Origin: Hylemonella sp.
GTDB lineage: Bacteria > Pseudomonadota > Gammaproteobacteria > Burkholderiales > Burkholderiaceae_C
DNA length: 45,176 bases
Direction of reading: 5' to 3'
NCBI GenBank assembly: GCA_030680575.1
Contig: JAUXVI010000027.1
Coordinates: 1 to 45,176, forward strand
Under the pieces are notes generated by a model. That model saw nothing but the letters and a program-made list of their open reading frames with translations, was not told the origin of the DNA and ran no database searches. Shown piece after piece: positions 33,528-42,166 of this stretch. The first letter of the stretch is position 1. The number at the start of each line of letters is the position of its first letter. The translations under genes were made by a program, and so were the position numbers.

Positions 33528-34229
33528 ATGAGCCGCATCCTGCTGATCGACGACGACGAGAACCTCGGGCCGCCGCTGGCCACCTACTTTCAGCGCTTCG
33601 AGTTGCAGCTGGTGCACGCCACCCGGCCCAGTGCCGGGCTGGCGCTGTTGCGGGCCGGGGGCTTCGATGCGGCCATACTCGACGTCATGTTGCCCGAGAT
33701 GGACGGCTTCGAGCTGTGCCGCACCATCCGCAAGGAAAACGACATTCCGATCATCATGCTGACCGCCCGTGGCGAGGTGATGGACCGCGTGGTGGGCCTG
33801 GAGTTGGGGGCGGACGACTACCTGCCCAAACCCTTCGAGCCACGCGAGCTGGTGGCCCGCATCCAGACCGTGCTGCGCCGGCGCAAGCCCTCTGGCAACG
33901 GATACGTGGCCGTGCCCGGCGCTGCGCCCACGCTGAAGTTCGAGGGGCTGGAAGTCGACATCGCGCGCCGCGCCGTGCGACGTTCGGGGCAAGAGATCGA
34001 GTTGACCGGTACCGAGTACGAACTGCTGTTGATGCTGGCACGTGAGCCGGGCCGCGTGTTCAGCCGCGACGACATCCTCAACCAGTTGCGCGGCCACGAG
34101 GCCGACCTCTACACCCGCGCGGTTGACATCGTGGTCAGCCGCCTGCGCAAGAAGCTGGAGCCGCTGGACTGCATCAAGACCCTGCGCAACGCGGGCTACT
34201 CGCTGGCGCTGGGGCGGGAGGGCGAATGA
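33528..34229 (+). CDS. OmpR-family response regulator
   Basis: A 233-residue regulator with a receiver domain (acidic pair in LLIDDDENLG, phosphorylated Asp52 in AILDVMLPEMDG, conserved Lys in YLPKPFEPREL) and a C-terminal winged helix (residues about 135-230, ending VVSRLRKKLEPLDCIKTLRNAGYSLA). The closest well-known relatives are CpxR and RstA. Its stop overlaps the kinase start by 4 nt. With the Spy-like gene in front, envelope stress is the likely signal. Confidence 0.92.
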   Translation: MSRILLIDDDENLGPPLATYFQRFELQLVHATRPSAGLALLRAGGFDAAILDVMLPEMDGFELCRTIRKENDIPIIMLTARGEVMDRVVGLELGADDYLPKPFEPRELVARIQTVLRRRKPSGNGYVAVPGAAPTLKFEGLEVDIARRAVRRSGQEIELTGTEYELLLMLAREPGRVFSRDDILNQLRGHEADLYTRAVDIVVSRLRKKLEPLDCIKTLRNAGYSLALGREGE

Positions 34230-35557
34230 GCCGGCGCACGGCATCGGCCTGGCGTCGCGCCAAACACCGCGTCGCGCATTCGATCAAGCTGCGCATGGTG
34301 CTGGTGTTCCTGGTGCTGGCGCTGGCGATGACCTTCGTGTTCATCACCGGTGCGCAGAAGGCCTTCACCATGGGCTGGCGCGAGGCGGCGCGGCCCATCC
34401 TCATGGATTACGTGGACCGTCTCGCCGCGGAAGTGACCGCCGGTGGGCCGACGCCCAGCGTGGAACGTGCCCAGGCCATCACCGAGCGCCTGCCGCTGAC
34501 CGTGCGTATCGAGGGGCCGCTCATCCACTGGGTCTCACACCCCGATGCCAAGCCATCGAACAAGGAGTGGGGCGGCGGCAAGGACTGGCCGACCCTTCTG
34601 CACCGCCAGAGCGCCGACGGACACCGCATCGAGTTCGGCATCAATGGCGAGGCATTCGAGCGCAGGCCGCGCCTGATCGGCTACGCGTTGGGCGTCCTGC
34701 TGGCGCTCACCTTGCTGGCCTGGCTGTACGTGCGCCGCTTGCTCAAGCCGCTGGACGCCATCGGCGAAGGGGCACGACGCTTCGGCCGGGGCGACTTCAG
34801 CCAGTCGATTCCCGAGCGCGGTCGCCACGGTCCGGACGAACTGGGGGAACTCGCGCAGACCATCAACACCATGGGCCGCGACATCCACCAGATGCTTGAA
34901 GCCAAACGCGCCTTGCTGCTGGCGATCAGCCACGAACTGCGCAGCCCGCTCACCCGCGCGCGGCTGAATGCCGAGCTACTGCCTGAAGCCGACGAGATCC
35001 TCCCGCAGCGCGACGCGCTGCTGCGCGACCTGCAGGGAATGGCTGCGCTGATCAGTGACCTGCTGGAGGGGGAGCGCCTGTCAGGGAACCATGCCACCCT
35101 GCAGCGCGCGCCGACCGATGTGGCGGCGCTGGCGCGCGAGGTGGTGGACGAGCTGCAGGCGAGCCACGCGGGCGCGGCGCGTGTGACGGTGTTGGCACCC
35201 GAAGGCATGCACCCGGTGTCGGTGGATGCCTCGCGTGTACACCTGCTGTTGCGTAACCTCGTCGACAATGCGCTGCGGCATGGTGCCGACGCCGCCGTGG
35301 CGCCCGTGGTCACGCTGTCGGCAAGCGCCGATGGACTGAGCATCGAAGTGCGCGACCATGGCCCTGGCGTGCCTGAAGAACAGCTGTCGCAACTGGCACA
35401 GGCCTTCTACCGGCCCGACAGTGCACGCACCCGCAGCGCCGGCGGTGTGGGCCTGGGCCTGTACTTGTGCCGGCTGATGGCGCAGGCGCACGGCGGCACG
35501 TTCGCGGTGCGAAACGCGCAGCCGGGCCTGACCGTGACGGTGACCTTGCCCGCCTGA
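34226..35557 (+). CDS. Sensor histidine kinase
   Basis: A 443-residue inner-membrane kinase. Transmembrane segments lie near residues 20-43 and 150-172, enclosing a periplasmic sensor of about 105 residues. A HAMP domain follows, then the H-box AISHELRSPLTRARL with phospho-acceptor His236, and an ATPase domain with NLVDNALRHG, DHGPGVPEEQ and GGVGLGLYLCRLMAQAHGG motifs. It should phosphorylate the regulator at 33528. The Spy-like lipoprotein may regulate its sensor domain. It converges on the ferredoxin reductase gene. Confidence 0.92.
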   Translation: MSRRTASAWRRAKHRVAHSIKLRMVLVFLVLALAMTFVFITGAQKAFTMGWREAARPILMDYVDRLAAEVTAGGPTPSVERAQAITERLPLTVRIEGPLIHWVSHPDAKPSNKEWGGGKDWPTLLHRQSADGHRIEFGINGEAFERRPRLIGYALGVLLALTLLAWLYVRRLLKPLDAIGEGARRFGRGDFSQSIPERGRHGPDELGELAQTINTMGRDIHQMLEAKRALLLAISHELRSPLTRARLNAELLPEADEILPQRDALLRDLQGMAALISDLLEGERLSGNHATLQRAPTDVAALAREVVDELQASHAGAARVTVLAPEGMHPVSVDASRVHLLLRNLVDNALRHGADAAVAPVVTLSASADGLSIEVRDHGPGVPEEQLSQLAQAFYRPDSARTRSAGGVGLGLYLCRLMAQAHGGTFAVRNAQPGLTVTVTLPA

Positions 35558-35563
35558 GGCAGG

Positions 35564-35578
35564 CCCCGATCAGCGGGG
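35564..35578. terminator. Small hairpin between convergent kinase and ferredoxin reductase genes
   Basis: CCCCG (35564-35568) / CGGGG (35574-35578) with a 5-nt loop, overlapping the reductase stop codon. It is short but lies where a bidirectional stop would be expected. Confidence 0.35.
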
Positions 35579-36811
35579 TAGCAGGCTGTTCAGATCAAAC
35601 CCCGCATCGCCCGCCTGCTGCGGCGTGGGTGAGACGCCGGCATCCAGCAGCTTGCGCGCCTGCAGGTGGTCGCGGCTTGCGTTGATGCTGTCGGCGGCCA
35701 GCAGTTGGTCGCCCTTGAAGTGGTAGACGCTGAAACTGGCGGTGTCGCCGCCCATGTTCCCACGTATTGCCCAGTGGTCGGCGCCCATCGACAGGCCGGC
35801 CATCTGCAGCTTCTTGTCGTACTGGTCGCTCCAGAACCAGGGCGTGGCGGTGAAGGGGCGCTCCTGCCCCAGCAGCGCAGCGGCGGCGCTCTTGCCTTGT
35901 TCTGTGGCGTTTTGCACCGACTCCAGGCGCAGCAGGTTGCCATCGCTTAAGCGGCGCGCGGTGCAGTCGCCGGCGGCCACGATGCTCGGGTCGCTGGTGC
36001 GGCCGCAGGCGTCCACCACGATGCCGCGCTCGCACTCAAGACCCGCAGCGCGCGCCAGTTCGTCATTGGCGTTGACGCCGATGCCCACCACCACCAGGCC
36101 GGCGGGGTAGAGCGTGCCGTCCTGCATGCGCACGCCAGTGGCTTGGCCTTCATGGTCGGTGATGATCTCGTCGATCTGCGCGCCCAGCACCAGTTGCACG
36201 CCGTGGCTGCGGTGCAGTTCGGCATACCAGTCCGACAGCATGGGTGCCAGCACGCGGCCCAGCAGGCGCGGCGCGGCTTCCAGCACGGTCACAGTCAGGC
36301 CCTTCTTGCGCGCGGTGGCCGCCACTTCCAGGCCGATGAAACCGCCGCCGATCACCACCAGCGGCAGCTGCCGCTCTGCGCACACGGCCATGCGCTCGGC
36401 GATGGCGCTGGCGTCGTCGCGCGAGCGCAAGGCCAGCACGCCGTGCGCGTTGCCGCCCGCCAAGGGCAGCGTGCGCGGCGTGGAGCCGGTGGCCAGCACC
36501 AGACCGCTGTAGGGCAGGGTGCTGCCATCAGCCAACGCTACGGTCTTGGCGCTGCGGTCGATGGCGGTGACTTTGCAATCGGTGCGCAGCTCGATGGTTT
36601 TGCGTGCCAGCATCTCGGGCGCACGCATCACCAGCTGCGCAGCATCCATCTCGCCGGCCAGCCAGGCTTTGGACAGCGGCGGGCGGTGATAAGGGCCGTG
36701 GGGTTCGTCGCCCAGCAGGGTGATGGTGCCTTCGAAGCCGCCGGCGCGCAGGGCTTCGGCCGTCTGTACGCCGGCCTGGCCGGCACCAATGATCAGGATG
36801 GGATGCGTCAT
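35570..36811 (-). CDS. FAD-dependent ferredoxin reductase (P450 electron-transfer partner)
   Basis: A 413-residue flavoprotein of the putidaredoxin-reductase type. It has the FAD loop ILIIGAGQAGVQTAEALR, a second dinucleotide loop VVIGGGFIGLEVAATARKKG for NADH, an active-site GPYHRPPLSK segment and a IVAAGDCTARRL flavin motif. It should pass electrons from NADH to the ferredoxin encoded just upstream (10-nt gap), which feeds the P450. It is the last gene of the three-gene operon on the minus strand. Confidence 0.9.
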   Translation of the reverse strand: MTHPILIIGAGQAGVQTAEALRAGGFEGTITLLGDEPHGPYHRPPLSKAWLAGEMDAAQLVMRAPEMLARKTIELRTDCKVTAIDRSAKTVALADGSTLPYSGLVLATGSTPRTLPLAGGNAHGVLALRSRDDASAIAERMAVCAERQLPLVVIGGGFIGLEVAATARKKGLTVTVLEAAPRLLGRVLAPMLSDWYAELHRSHGVQLVLGAQIDEIITDHEGQATGVRMQDGTLYPAGLVVVGIGVNANDELARAAGLECERGIVVDACGRTSDPSIVAAGDCTARRLSDGNLLRLESVQNATEQGKSAAAALLGQERPFTATPWFWSDQYDKKLQMAGLSMGADHWAIRGNMGGDTASFSVYHFKGDQLLAADSINASRDHLQARKLLDAGVSPTPQQAGDAGFDLNSLLPR

Positions 36812-36821
36812 GCCGACGATC

Positions 36822-37145
36822 TTATTCCTGCACGGCGGGCAGGCTGATGATCAACCCTTCGAGTTTGGGGGATGCCTTGATCTGGCAGGCCAGGCGACTG
36901 TTGGGGCGGCGCTCGGCGGCCACGTTCTCCAGCATGGCGAGTTCGTTTTCGCTGGCGGGCGCGATGTCGCCCAGGCGCGATTCGTCAACGTAGCAGTGGC
37001 AGGTGGCGCAGGCGCAGGAGCCGCCGCACTCGCCCAGGATGCCGTCAATGCCGTTGGTGGTGGCGCCCTGCATCAGGCTCCAGCCGTCGGGCAGGTTGAT
37101 GGTGGTGGACTGGCCAGAGGCCTCGATGTAGGTGATGTTGGCCAT
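36822..37145 (-). CDS. [2Fe-2S] ferredoxin, adrenodoxin/putidaredoxin type
   Basis: A 107-residue ferredoxin. The four cluster cysteines follow the vertebrate-type C-x5-C-x2-C pattern (in GECGGSCACATCHCYV) plus a late cysteine in RLACQI. An AGGAG site precedes the ATG. It should shuttle single electrons between the reductase and the P450. It lies between the two genes and is preceded by a terminator-like hairpin. Confidence 0.92.
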   Translation of the reverse strand: MANITYIEASGQSTTINLPDGWSLMQGATTNGIDGILGECGGSCACATCHCYVDESRLGDIAPASENELAMLENVAAERRPNSRLACQIKASPKLEGLIISLPAVQE

Positions 37146-37159
37146 GAAAGTGTCTCCTG

Positions 37160-37192
37160 AAAAAGCGGGGCCGCCTGCAAGAAGCAGGCGGC
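37160..37192 (-). terminator. Terminator-like hairpin inside the P450 operon
   Basis: On the minus strand, a perfect 9-bp stem GCCGCCTGC/GCAGGCGGC (37192-37184 / 37178-37170) with a TTCTT loop is followed by CCCGC and a run of five T residues. It lies after the P450 stop and before the ferredoxin start, so it could lower expression of the redox partners. Confidence 0.65.
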
Positions 37193-37214
37193 GGGGTGGA
37201 ACAAGCTTAAGCGA

Positions 37215-38390
37215 TTACTGAACGGTGAGGTCCAGGCGCAGCGGGCTGCGGAAGGTGGAGGACGGCATCCAGGGCAGCTGGTCGGCCAGGCGCTTGTAGT
37301 CGGGCACCACTTTGTGGAACTCCTCGAAGGCGATCTTCACCGCCAGGCGCGCAATCGCCGTGCCCAGGCAGGCATGCAGGCCGCCGCCAAAACCCAGGTG
37401 GCCGCGTGGCTTGCGCGTGATGTCGTACGCATCGGGGTTGGGGTACTGGCGCTCGTCGCGGTTGCCCGAGCCGTAGGCCAGGCAGACGAAGTCGCCTTCT
37501 TTCATGGTCTGGCCGTGGATCGTCACGTCCTTCATCAGGCGGCGGCGGAAGCGCTGGGCCGAGGTGTTGAAGCGCAGGCTCTCTTCAATCGCGTCGGGCA
37601 GCAACTCAGGGTTGGCCACCACCGCCTTGCGGGCGTCGTCAAAGGTGGCGAGGTTGTAGCCGAACATCATCATGAAGCCGCCGAGCGATTCGACACCGGC
37701 CATGATGAGGGTGGTGGTGGTGAGCAGTACCTCGCGCTCGTCCAGGCGGTCACCTTCAATCTCGGCCAGGCTGAAGTGGCTGATGAGGTCGTTCTTCGGC
37801 TCGGCTCGGCGCATGGCGATGACCTTGCTGGCGTACTCCTGCATCCAGTTGTAGGCGGCAATGTGCTCCGGACCCTTGGTGCGGGTGCGGGCGTCGCTCT
37901 GCACCATCAGCACGGCGTTCTCGCGCACTTCGTTTTCATCGACGATGGCTTCGTCACCCATGGGCAGGCCGAGTGCGGCCATCAACACCTTGACGGTGAA
38001 CTGCGAGGACACGTCCTTGAAGTCGAAGGTCTTCACACCTTTCAACTGGCCAAACACCTGCTGCGCCACGGCGCGGATCGGTTCTTCCAGCGCCAGCAGG
38101 TTGCGCTTCATGAAGGCATGCTGGATCAAGCCGCGCAGGCGGTCGTGCTTCGGTGGGTCGGAGCTGCCCAGGGTGGCACCGGCGCGGCCGGGAAGTTCGG
38201 TCATCAGGTTGCCGCTGGCCGACGAGTAGGTCTGCCAGTCCTGGCCGGCCGAGACGATGTCGGCATAACGCGAGAGGATCCACATCTGGGCCTCGGGGCT
38301 CCAGAAGCAGGGGTGCTCGTCGCGCAGCGTCTTGTAGTACGGGAACGGGTCCGCGTCGATGGCGGGTGAGTAGGGATCGAAAGAAAACAT
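37215..38390 (-). CDS. Cytochrome P450 (class I, bacterial)
   Basis: A 391-residue soluble P450. The heme-binding loop is GFGGGLHACLG with Cys341 as ligand; the K-helix ExxR is in IEESLRF; the I-helix reads IMAGVESLGG, so the usual acid-threonine pair is Glu-Ser. It is first in an operon with ferredoxin and reductase and opposite an AraC-type regulator. Bacterial P450s of this build oxidise small molecules. In a region devoted to protocatechuate, O-demethylation or hydroxylation of an aromatic acid is a fair guess (the GHLGFGGGLH region resembles CYP199-type proteins only in a general way). The true substrate is unknown. Confidence 0.92.
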   Translation of the reverse strand: MFSFDPYSPAIDADPFPYYKTLRDEHPCFWSPEAQMWILSRYADIVSAGQDWQTYSSASGNLMTELPGRAGATLGSSDPPKHDRLRGLIQHAFMKRNLLALEEPIRAVAQQVFGQLKGVKTFDFKDVSSQFTVKVLMAALGLPMGDEAIVDENEVRENAVLMVQSDARTRTKGPEHIAAYNWMQEYASKVIAMRRAEPKNDLISHFSLAEIEGDRLDEREVLLTTTTLIMAGVESLGGFMMMFGYNLATFDDARKAVVANPELLPDAIEESLRFNTSAQRFRRRLMKDVTIHGQTMKEGDFVCLAYGSGNRDERQYPNPDAYDITRKPRGHLGFGGGLHACLGTAIARLAVKIAFEEFHKVVPDYKRLADQLPWMPSSTFRSPLRLDLTVQ

Positions 38391-38448
38391 CGGTTTGTCT
38401 CCGGTGGGTAATGCCGTGGGCGAACTTTAGGCGCGGGGCAGCCAAAAG

Positions 38449-38464
38449 ACACTGCACAAAGTGT
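38449..38464. promoter_or_regulatory. Inverted repeat in the P450/AraC divergent promoter region
   Basis: ACACT (38449-38453) / AGTGT (38460-38464) with a 6-nt spacer, in the 112-nt gap between the P450 and AraC-type genes. It is short, so it is only a candidate operator. Confidence 0.3.
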
Positions 38465-38502
38465 GGGTAAAACTTGTACTTTTCGATCAAAATAGTGGAA
38501 CC

Positions 38503-39450
38503 ATGAAAACCACCGCGCCTCCGCCCAAGCCAAATTTCACGCCGCCAGCACGTGCGCGGCGGGCGGCGGTGGCCATTCCCAGCTTTGCCCTTTACGGCGA
38601 GACCGCCACGCCCGGGCAGGAGATGTTGCACATCGAGGAGGTGCAGTCGCGCAGCCGCCTCTACCACTGGGAGATCGAGCCGCACGTGCACCACGGCCTG
38701 TACCAGGTGCTGTGGGTTCAGACGGGCGCGGCCGAGGTGGTGCTGGACGAATGGCGCGAGGCGGTACAGGGGCCGGCGGCCATCGTGGTGCCGCCGGGGG
38801 TGGTGCACGGCTTTCGTTTTGCGCCGGGCACCGACGGCCTGGTGCTCACCTTGAGCGCACGCTTTCTGGTGGAAGGTGAATTCCAGTCGGTGGGCGAGGC
38901 GTTTCGCGCGCTGTTTTCGGCGCCAGGGGTGTTGCACTTTGCACCGGTCGATGGCGCAGCCGAGCGGCTCAACGCGCTGTTTCGCGAACTGGCAGCCGAG
39001 TTCATGCAGCCGGGCACGACCGAGTCGCCGGTGGCGGGTTGGCTGGCGCGTGCCGTGGTGTGGCGGCTGGCGCAGGCGCGTGTGCAGGGGCAGCAGGCGC
39101 AGGGCGAGCGGGCGCACCGGCACCAGGCGCTGTTCACGCGCTTTCTGCTGTTGGTGGAGCAGCATTTCCTGGAACACTGGCCGCTGGAGCGCTACGCCTC
39201 GCGTCTGGGGCTGTCCACCCAGCGGCTGAACCGGCTGGCGCGCGCCGAGAGTGGGCGCAGCGCGCTGGAGCTGGTGCACGAGCGTCTGACGCGCGAGGCC
39301 TGCCGCCGGCTGGTGTACATCGCAGCACCGGCGGCCAACCTGGCGGCTGAGCTGGGTTTTGACGACCCGGCCTATTTCTCGCGCTTCTTCAAGCGCCGCA
39401 CCGGCCTGAGCCCGCAGCGTTACCGGCAGGCGCACCGGGCGCAAGATTAA
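38503..39450 (+). CDS. AraC-family regulator with a cupin sensor domain, PobR-like
   Basis: A 315-residue regulator. The N-terminal part (residues 30-125) is an AraC-type cupin with histidines in WEIEPHVHHGLYQVLWV and PPGVVHGF, and the C-terminal part carries two helix-turn-helix motifs (YASRLGLSTQRLNRLARAESG and AELGFDDPAYFSRFFKRRTGLSPQRYRQ). Regulators of this build include AraC-type PobR proteins that sense 4-hydroxybenzoate. I chose the ATG at 38503; a GTG at 38461 would add 14 residues that look like leader. It is divergent from the P450 operon and probably activates it in response to an aromatic acid. Confidence 0.85.
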   Translation: MKTTAPPPKPNFTPPARARRAAVAIPSFALYGETATPGQEMLHIEEVQSRSRLYHWEIEPHVHHGLYQVLWVQTGAAEVVLDEWREAVQGPAAIVVPPGVVHGFRFAPGTDGLVLTLSARFLVEGEFQSVGEAFRALFSAPGVLHFAPVDGAAERLNALFRELAAEFMQPGTTESPVAGWLARAVVWRLAQARVQGQQAQGERAHRHQALFTRFLLLVEQHFLEHWPLERYASRLGLSTQRLNRLARAESGRSALELVHERLTREACRRLVYIAAPAANLAAELGFDDPAYFSRFFKRRTGLSPQRYRQAHRAQD

Positions 39451-39559
39451 GCGCCGTCACAAACGTTCGCTATAACAAGAACGAGAGCGGCCCGATATTT
39501 GCTTGATGGGTGTGGGTAGGGCGCATGATCTGCGGCCACCGGTACGAAAGGTGTTTTTG

Positions 39560-41803
39560 ATGATGCAAGAGTGGCGCAGGCTTTGGCAGCAGGCATGGCG
39601 GCAAGAGGCGTTGGCCTGCGGGATGCGTGCCTTCTTGGCGCTGGCCATCGTGATGGTGGGCGGCTGGTGGCTGGGGCAGACGCAGGCGCTCATTCCGCTG
39701 CTGCTGGGCGTGCTGGCGGGGGCCATCGCGGAGTCGGATGACAGCTGGCGCGGCCAGGTGCGGGCGCAGGCTGCCACCTTGCTGAGTTTTACCGGGGTGG
39801 CCTTGGCGGTGCAGGCCAGCCTGCCTTACCCGGGCGTGCTGATGGCGGTGCTGGGGCTGGCGGCGTTTGGCCTCACGATGCTGGGCGCCGTGGGCGGGCG
39901 CTACCGCACGCTGGCCGTGGCCACGCTGATCATGGCGATCTACACCGCGCTGGCGAGTCATTCGCAAGTAGAGCCACCGGTGGGCCAGCCGGCCACACCG
40001 TGGCCCGTGATCTGGCTGCTGTGTGGCGCGGCCTGGTACGGTTTGATCTCTGTGCTGTGGGCCGCCGCCTTGCCCATGCTGCCGGTGCGGCAGAAGCTGG
40101 CCGGCCTGTACGAAGTGCTGGGGGTGTACCTGCAGCTGAAGTCGCGCTTGTTTGCGCCGGTGCGTGATGTCGATCTGGAGCGCCGCCGCTTGGCACTGGC
40201 CTTGCACAACGGGCGTGTGGTGGAGGCCTTGAACGCGGTGAAGGAAAGCCTGTTCCTGCGCATGGGGGCGGGGCGCGCACCCCCGTGGCTGCCCGAGGCC
40301 TTGCACCTGTATTTTGTGGCGCAGGATGTGCATGAGCGGGTGACCTCGTCGCATGAGCACTACGACGTGCTGGCCGAGGCTTTTTTCCACAGTGATGTGC
40401 TGTACCGTTTTCAGCGCCTGGTGGCCCTGCTCGGGCACGATTGCCAGACCCTGGCGCAGGCCATCCAGCTGCAGGAAGCGTGGGTGCGCGGCGAGGGCAC
40501 GGCGCGTGCCATCGAAGATCTGGAGCAGGCCATCCGGCATCTGCAGGCCTTGCCGCGCAGCGCATCGGAGGCGGCGCAGGCGCAGCAGCCCCTGCGTGCC
40601 TTGCGCGCGCTGGCGGACAACCTGTCCGGCATGGTGCGCGAGCTGGGTGGTGCACTCGATGCGCCGCAGCCCGGGCGCTTGCCGGCCGACTCCAGCCTGC
40701 TGAACCGCAACCCGCGCTCCCTGCGTGATGCCTGGCAGCGCGTGCGCGCGCAGTGGACGTTGTCATCGCCGCTGATGCGCCACGCCATCCGTCTGAGCGT
40801 GGCGCTGCTGGCGGGCGATGCCGTGCGCCGGCTGACGGGCGACAGTCATGGCTACTGGATCTTGCTGACCATCGTCTTCGTCTGCCAGCCGCAGTACGGC
40901 GCCACGCTGACCCTGCTCGCGCAGCGCATCTGGGGCACGGTGCTGGGCCTGCTGGTCGGCTGGGCATTGCTGCGGCTGTTTCCGGAGGTGCTGGTGCAGT
41001 CAGCCTTCACGGTGGTGGCCGCGGCGCTGTTTTTTGCCACCCGGCACAGCCGCTACACGCTGGCCACGGCGGCCATCACCTCGCTGGTGCTGCTGTCGTT
41101 CAACCAGGCAGGCGACGGCTTCGACCTGATCATGCCGCGCCTGATCGACACGCTGCTCGGCAGCCTGATTGCCGGGCTGGCGGTGTGGCTGGTGCTGCCG
41201 AGCTGGCAGTCGCGCCAGTTGCATCGGGTGGCGGCCCAGGCCTTGCGATCGCAAGCGGTGTACCTGCAGGAAATCATCAGCCAGTACCAGCACGGCAAGC
41301 AGGATCACCTGGCCTACCGGCTGGCACGGCGCAATGCGCACAACGCCGATGCGGCCTTGTCCAGCGCCATGTCGGCGGTGTTCGAAGAGCCGATCTACGT
41401 ACGTCGACACATGGCGGCCGGCACGCGCTTTCTGGTGCTGTCGCACACGCTGCTGAACTACCTGTCGGCGCTGGGCGCGCACCGCAACCTGCAACTGGTG
41501 CTGGCCGACGACAGCGCCCGTGCCGTGGCCTGGCTGCGCAGCACGCTGGATGCGCTGGCCGGCGCGCTGGAGGCAAGCCAGACCTTGCCCACGCCCGAGG
41601 CGCACCGTGAGGCCGCGTTGCTCGATGCGCTGGCACGCGCGGCGCAAGGCCCCTTGTCTGACGGCGAGCGCGTGCTGCACGCACAGCTGGTGCTGGCTTT
41701 GCGTCTGCTGCCGCCGTTGCGCGAGCAGGCCGCCGCGCTGGTGGCGCCGGTGGCTGGCGGGGCTGATGGTGGTGATGCCGCGGCCGTGCTGGCATCAGGC
41801 TGA
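39560..41803 (+). CDS. YccS-like FUSC-family inner-membrane protein
   Basis: A 747-residue membrane protein in two repeats, each with a bundle of about five or six transmembrane segments (residues about 20-150 and 400-540), separated by a cytoplasmic helical region and followed by a C-terminal cytoplasmic part. The segment GDSHGYWILLTIVFVCQPQYGATLTLLAQRIWGTVLGLLVG is the FUSC mark shared with Escherichia coli YccS and the aromatic-acid efflux protein AaeB. I chose the ATG at 39560, preceded by AAAGGTG; the frame extends to 39503. It may export aromatic acids when they build up, but this is inference from family and place. Confidence 0.85.
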   Translation: MMQEWRRLWQQAWRQEALACGMRAFLALAIVMVGGWWLGQTQALIPLLLGVLAGAIAESDDSWRGQVRAQAATLLSFTGVALAVQASLPYPGVLMAVLGLAAFGLTMLGAVGGRYRTLAVATLIMAIYTALASHSQVEPPVGQPATPWPVIWLLCGAAWYGLISVLWAAALPMLPVRQKLAGLYEVLGVYLQLKSRLFAPVRDVDLERRRLALALHNGRVVEALNAVKESLFLRMGAGRAPPWLPEALHLYFVAQDVHERVTSSHEHYDVLAEAFFHSDVLYRFQRLVALLGHDCQTLAQAIQLQEAWVRGEGTARAIEDLEQAIRHLQALPRSASEAAQAQQPLRALRALADNLSGMVRELGGALDAPQPGRLPADSSLLNRNPRSLRDAWQRVRAQWTLSSPLMRHAIRLSVALLAGDAVRRLTGDSHGYWILLTIVFVCQPQYGATLTLLAQRIWGTVLGLLVGWALLRLFPEVLVQSAFTVVAAALFFATRHSRYTLATAAITSLVLLSFNQAGDGFDLIMPRLIDTLLGSLIAGLAVWLVLPSWQSRQLHRVAAQALRSQAVYLQEIISQYQHGKQDHLAYRLARRNAHNADAALSSAMSAVFEEPIYVRRHMAAGTRFLVLSHTLLNYLSALGAHRNLQLVLADDSARAVAWLRSTLDALAGALEASQTLPTPEAHREAALLDALARAAQGPLSDGERVLHAQLVLALRLLPPLREQAAALVAPVAGGADGGDAAAVLASG

Positions 41804-41809
41804 CGCGGA

Positions 41810-41844
41810 AAGACGGCGCGGACCGAGGCGGTCATCGCCGTCTT
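41810..41844 (+). terminator. Two-level hairpin after the FUSC gene
   Basis: Outer stem AAGACGGCG (41810-41818) / CGCCGTCTT (41836-41844), perfect over 9 bp, encloses an inner GACC/GGTC stem. It starts 7 nt after the stop codon. A second hairpin GCTGAGC/GCTCAGC is at 41885-41904. No long T run follows. Confidence 0.55.
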
Positions 41845-41917
41845 GACTGTGAAGGGGAAGAGAGGGTGGGCCGGTGTATTCGCTGCTGAGCGCAGGGGCT
41901 CAGCGCCGGCCAGAAGC

Positions 41918-41953
41918 CCGGTGTGCGGCGCAACAGATGGCGCGGCACACCGG
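41918..41953 (-). terminator. Strong hairpin downstream of the 56-residue protein gene
   Basis: Arms CCGGTGTGCGGCGC (41918-41931) and GCGCGGCACACCGG (41940-41953) pair at 13 of 14 positions around an 8-nt loop. It lies 9 nt after the stop of the small minus-strand gene, where its terminator would be expected. Confidence 0.55.
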
Positions 41954-41962
41954 CGAGGCAGA

Positions 41963-42133
41963 TCAGCCGCCCTTTTTGGAGCGCTTGCCCGGGTTCTTCT
42001 TGCTGCGGGTGGCAGTGCCGCGCTCCAGGCTGACGCGTTGGCCGCGGCCAGCCGTGCGCAGGGTCACGCCGGGGAGCGGCTTGGGTGCGGGAGTGGCTTT
42101 GCGGTCTGCTTCGGTGACGATTTTGTTGCCCAT
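41963..42133 (-). CDS. 56-residue basic protein, unknown function
   Basis: A short minus-strand frame (ATG at 42133, TGA at 41963-41965). The product begins MGNKIVTEADRK, has a central PGVTLRTAGRGQRVSLERG segment and ends with a Lys/Gly-rich tail SKKNPGKRSKKGG. It is strongly basic and looks like a small nucleic-acid-binding protein. A weak GAG site lies about 8 nt before the ATG, and a strong hairpin follows the stop, both of which support a real gene. I do not recognise the family. The plus-strand frames across the same bases lack coding character. Confidence 0.6.
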   Translation of the reverse strand: MGNKIVTEADRKATPAPKPLPGVTLRTAGRGQRVSLERGTATRSKKNPGKRSKKGG

Positions 42134-42166
42134 GTTTGATCTCGGTTTTAGAGTGGAAAACCTATA

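Noticed and set aside
38461..38502. Upstream GTG start for the AraC-type regulator
   Set aside because: It adds 14 residues with no family similarity and reads through the likely promoter region; the ATG at 38503 is preferred.
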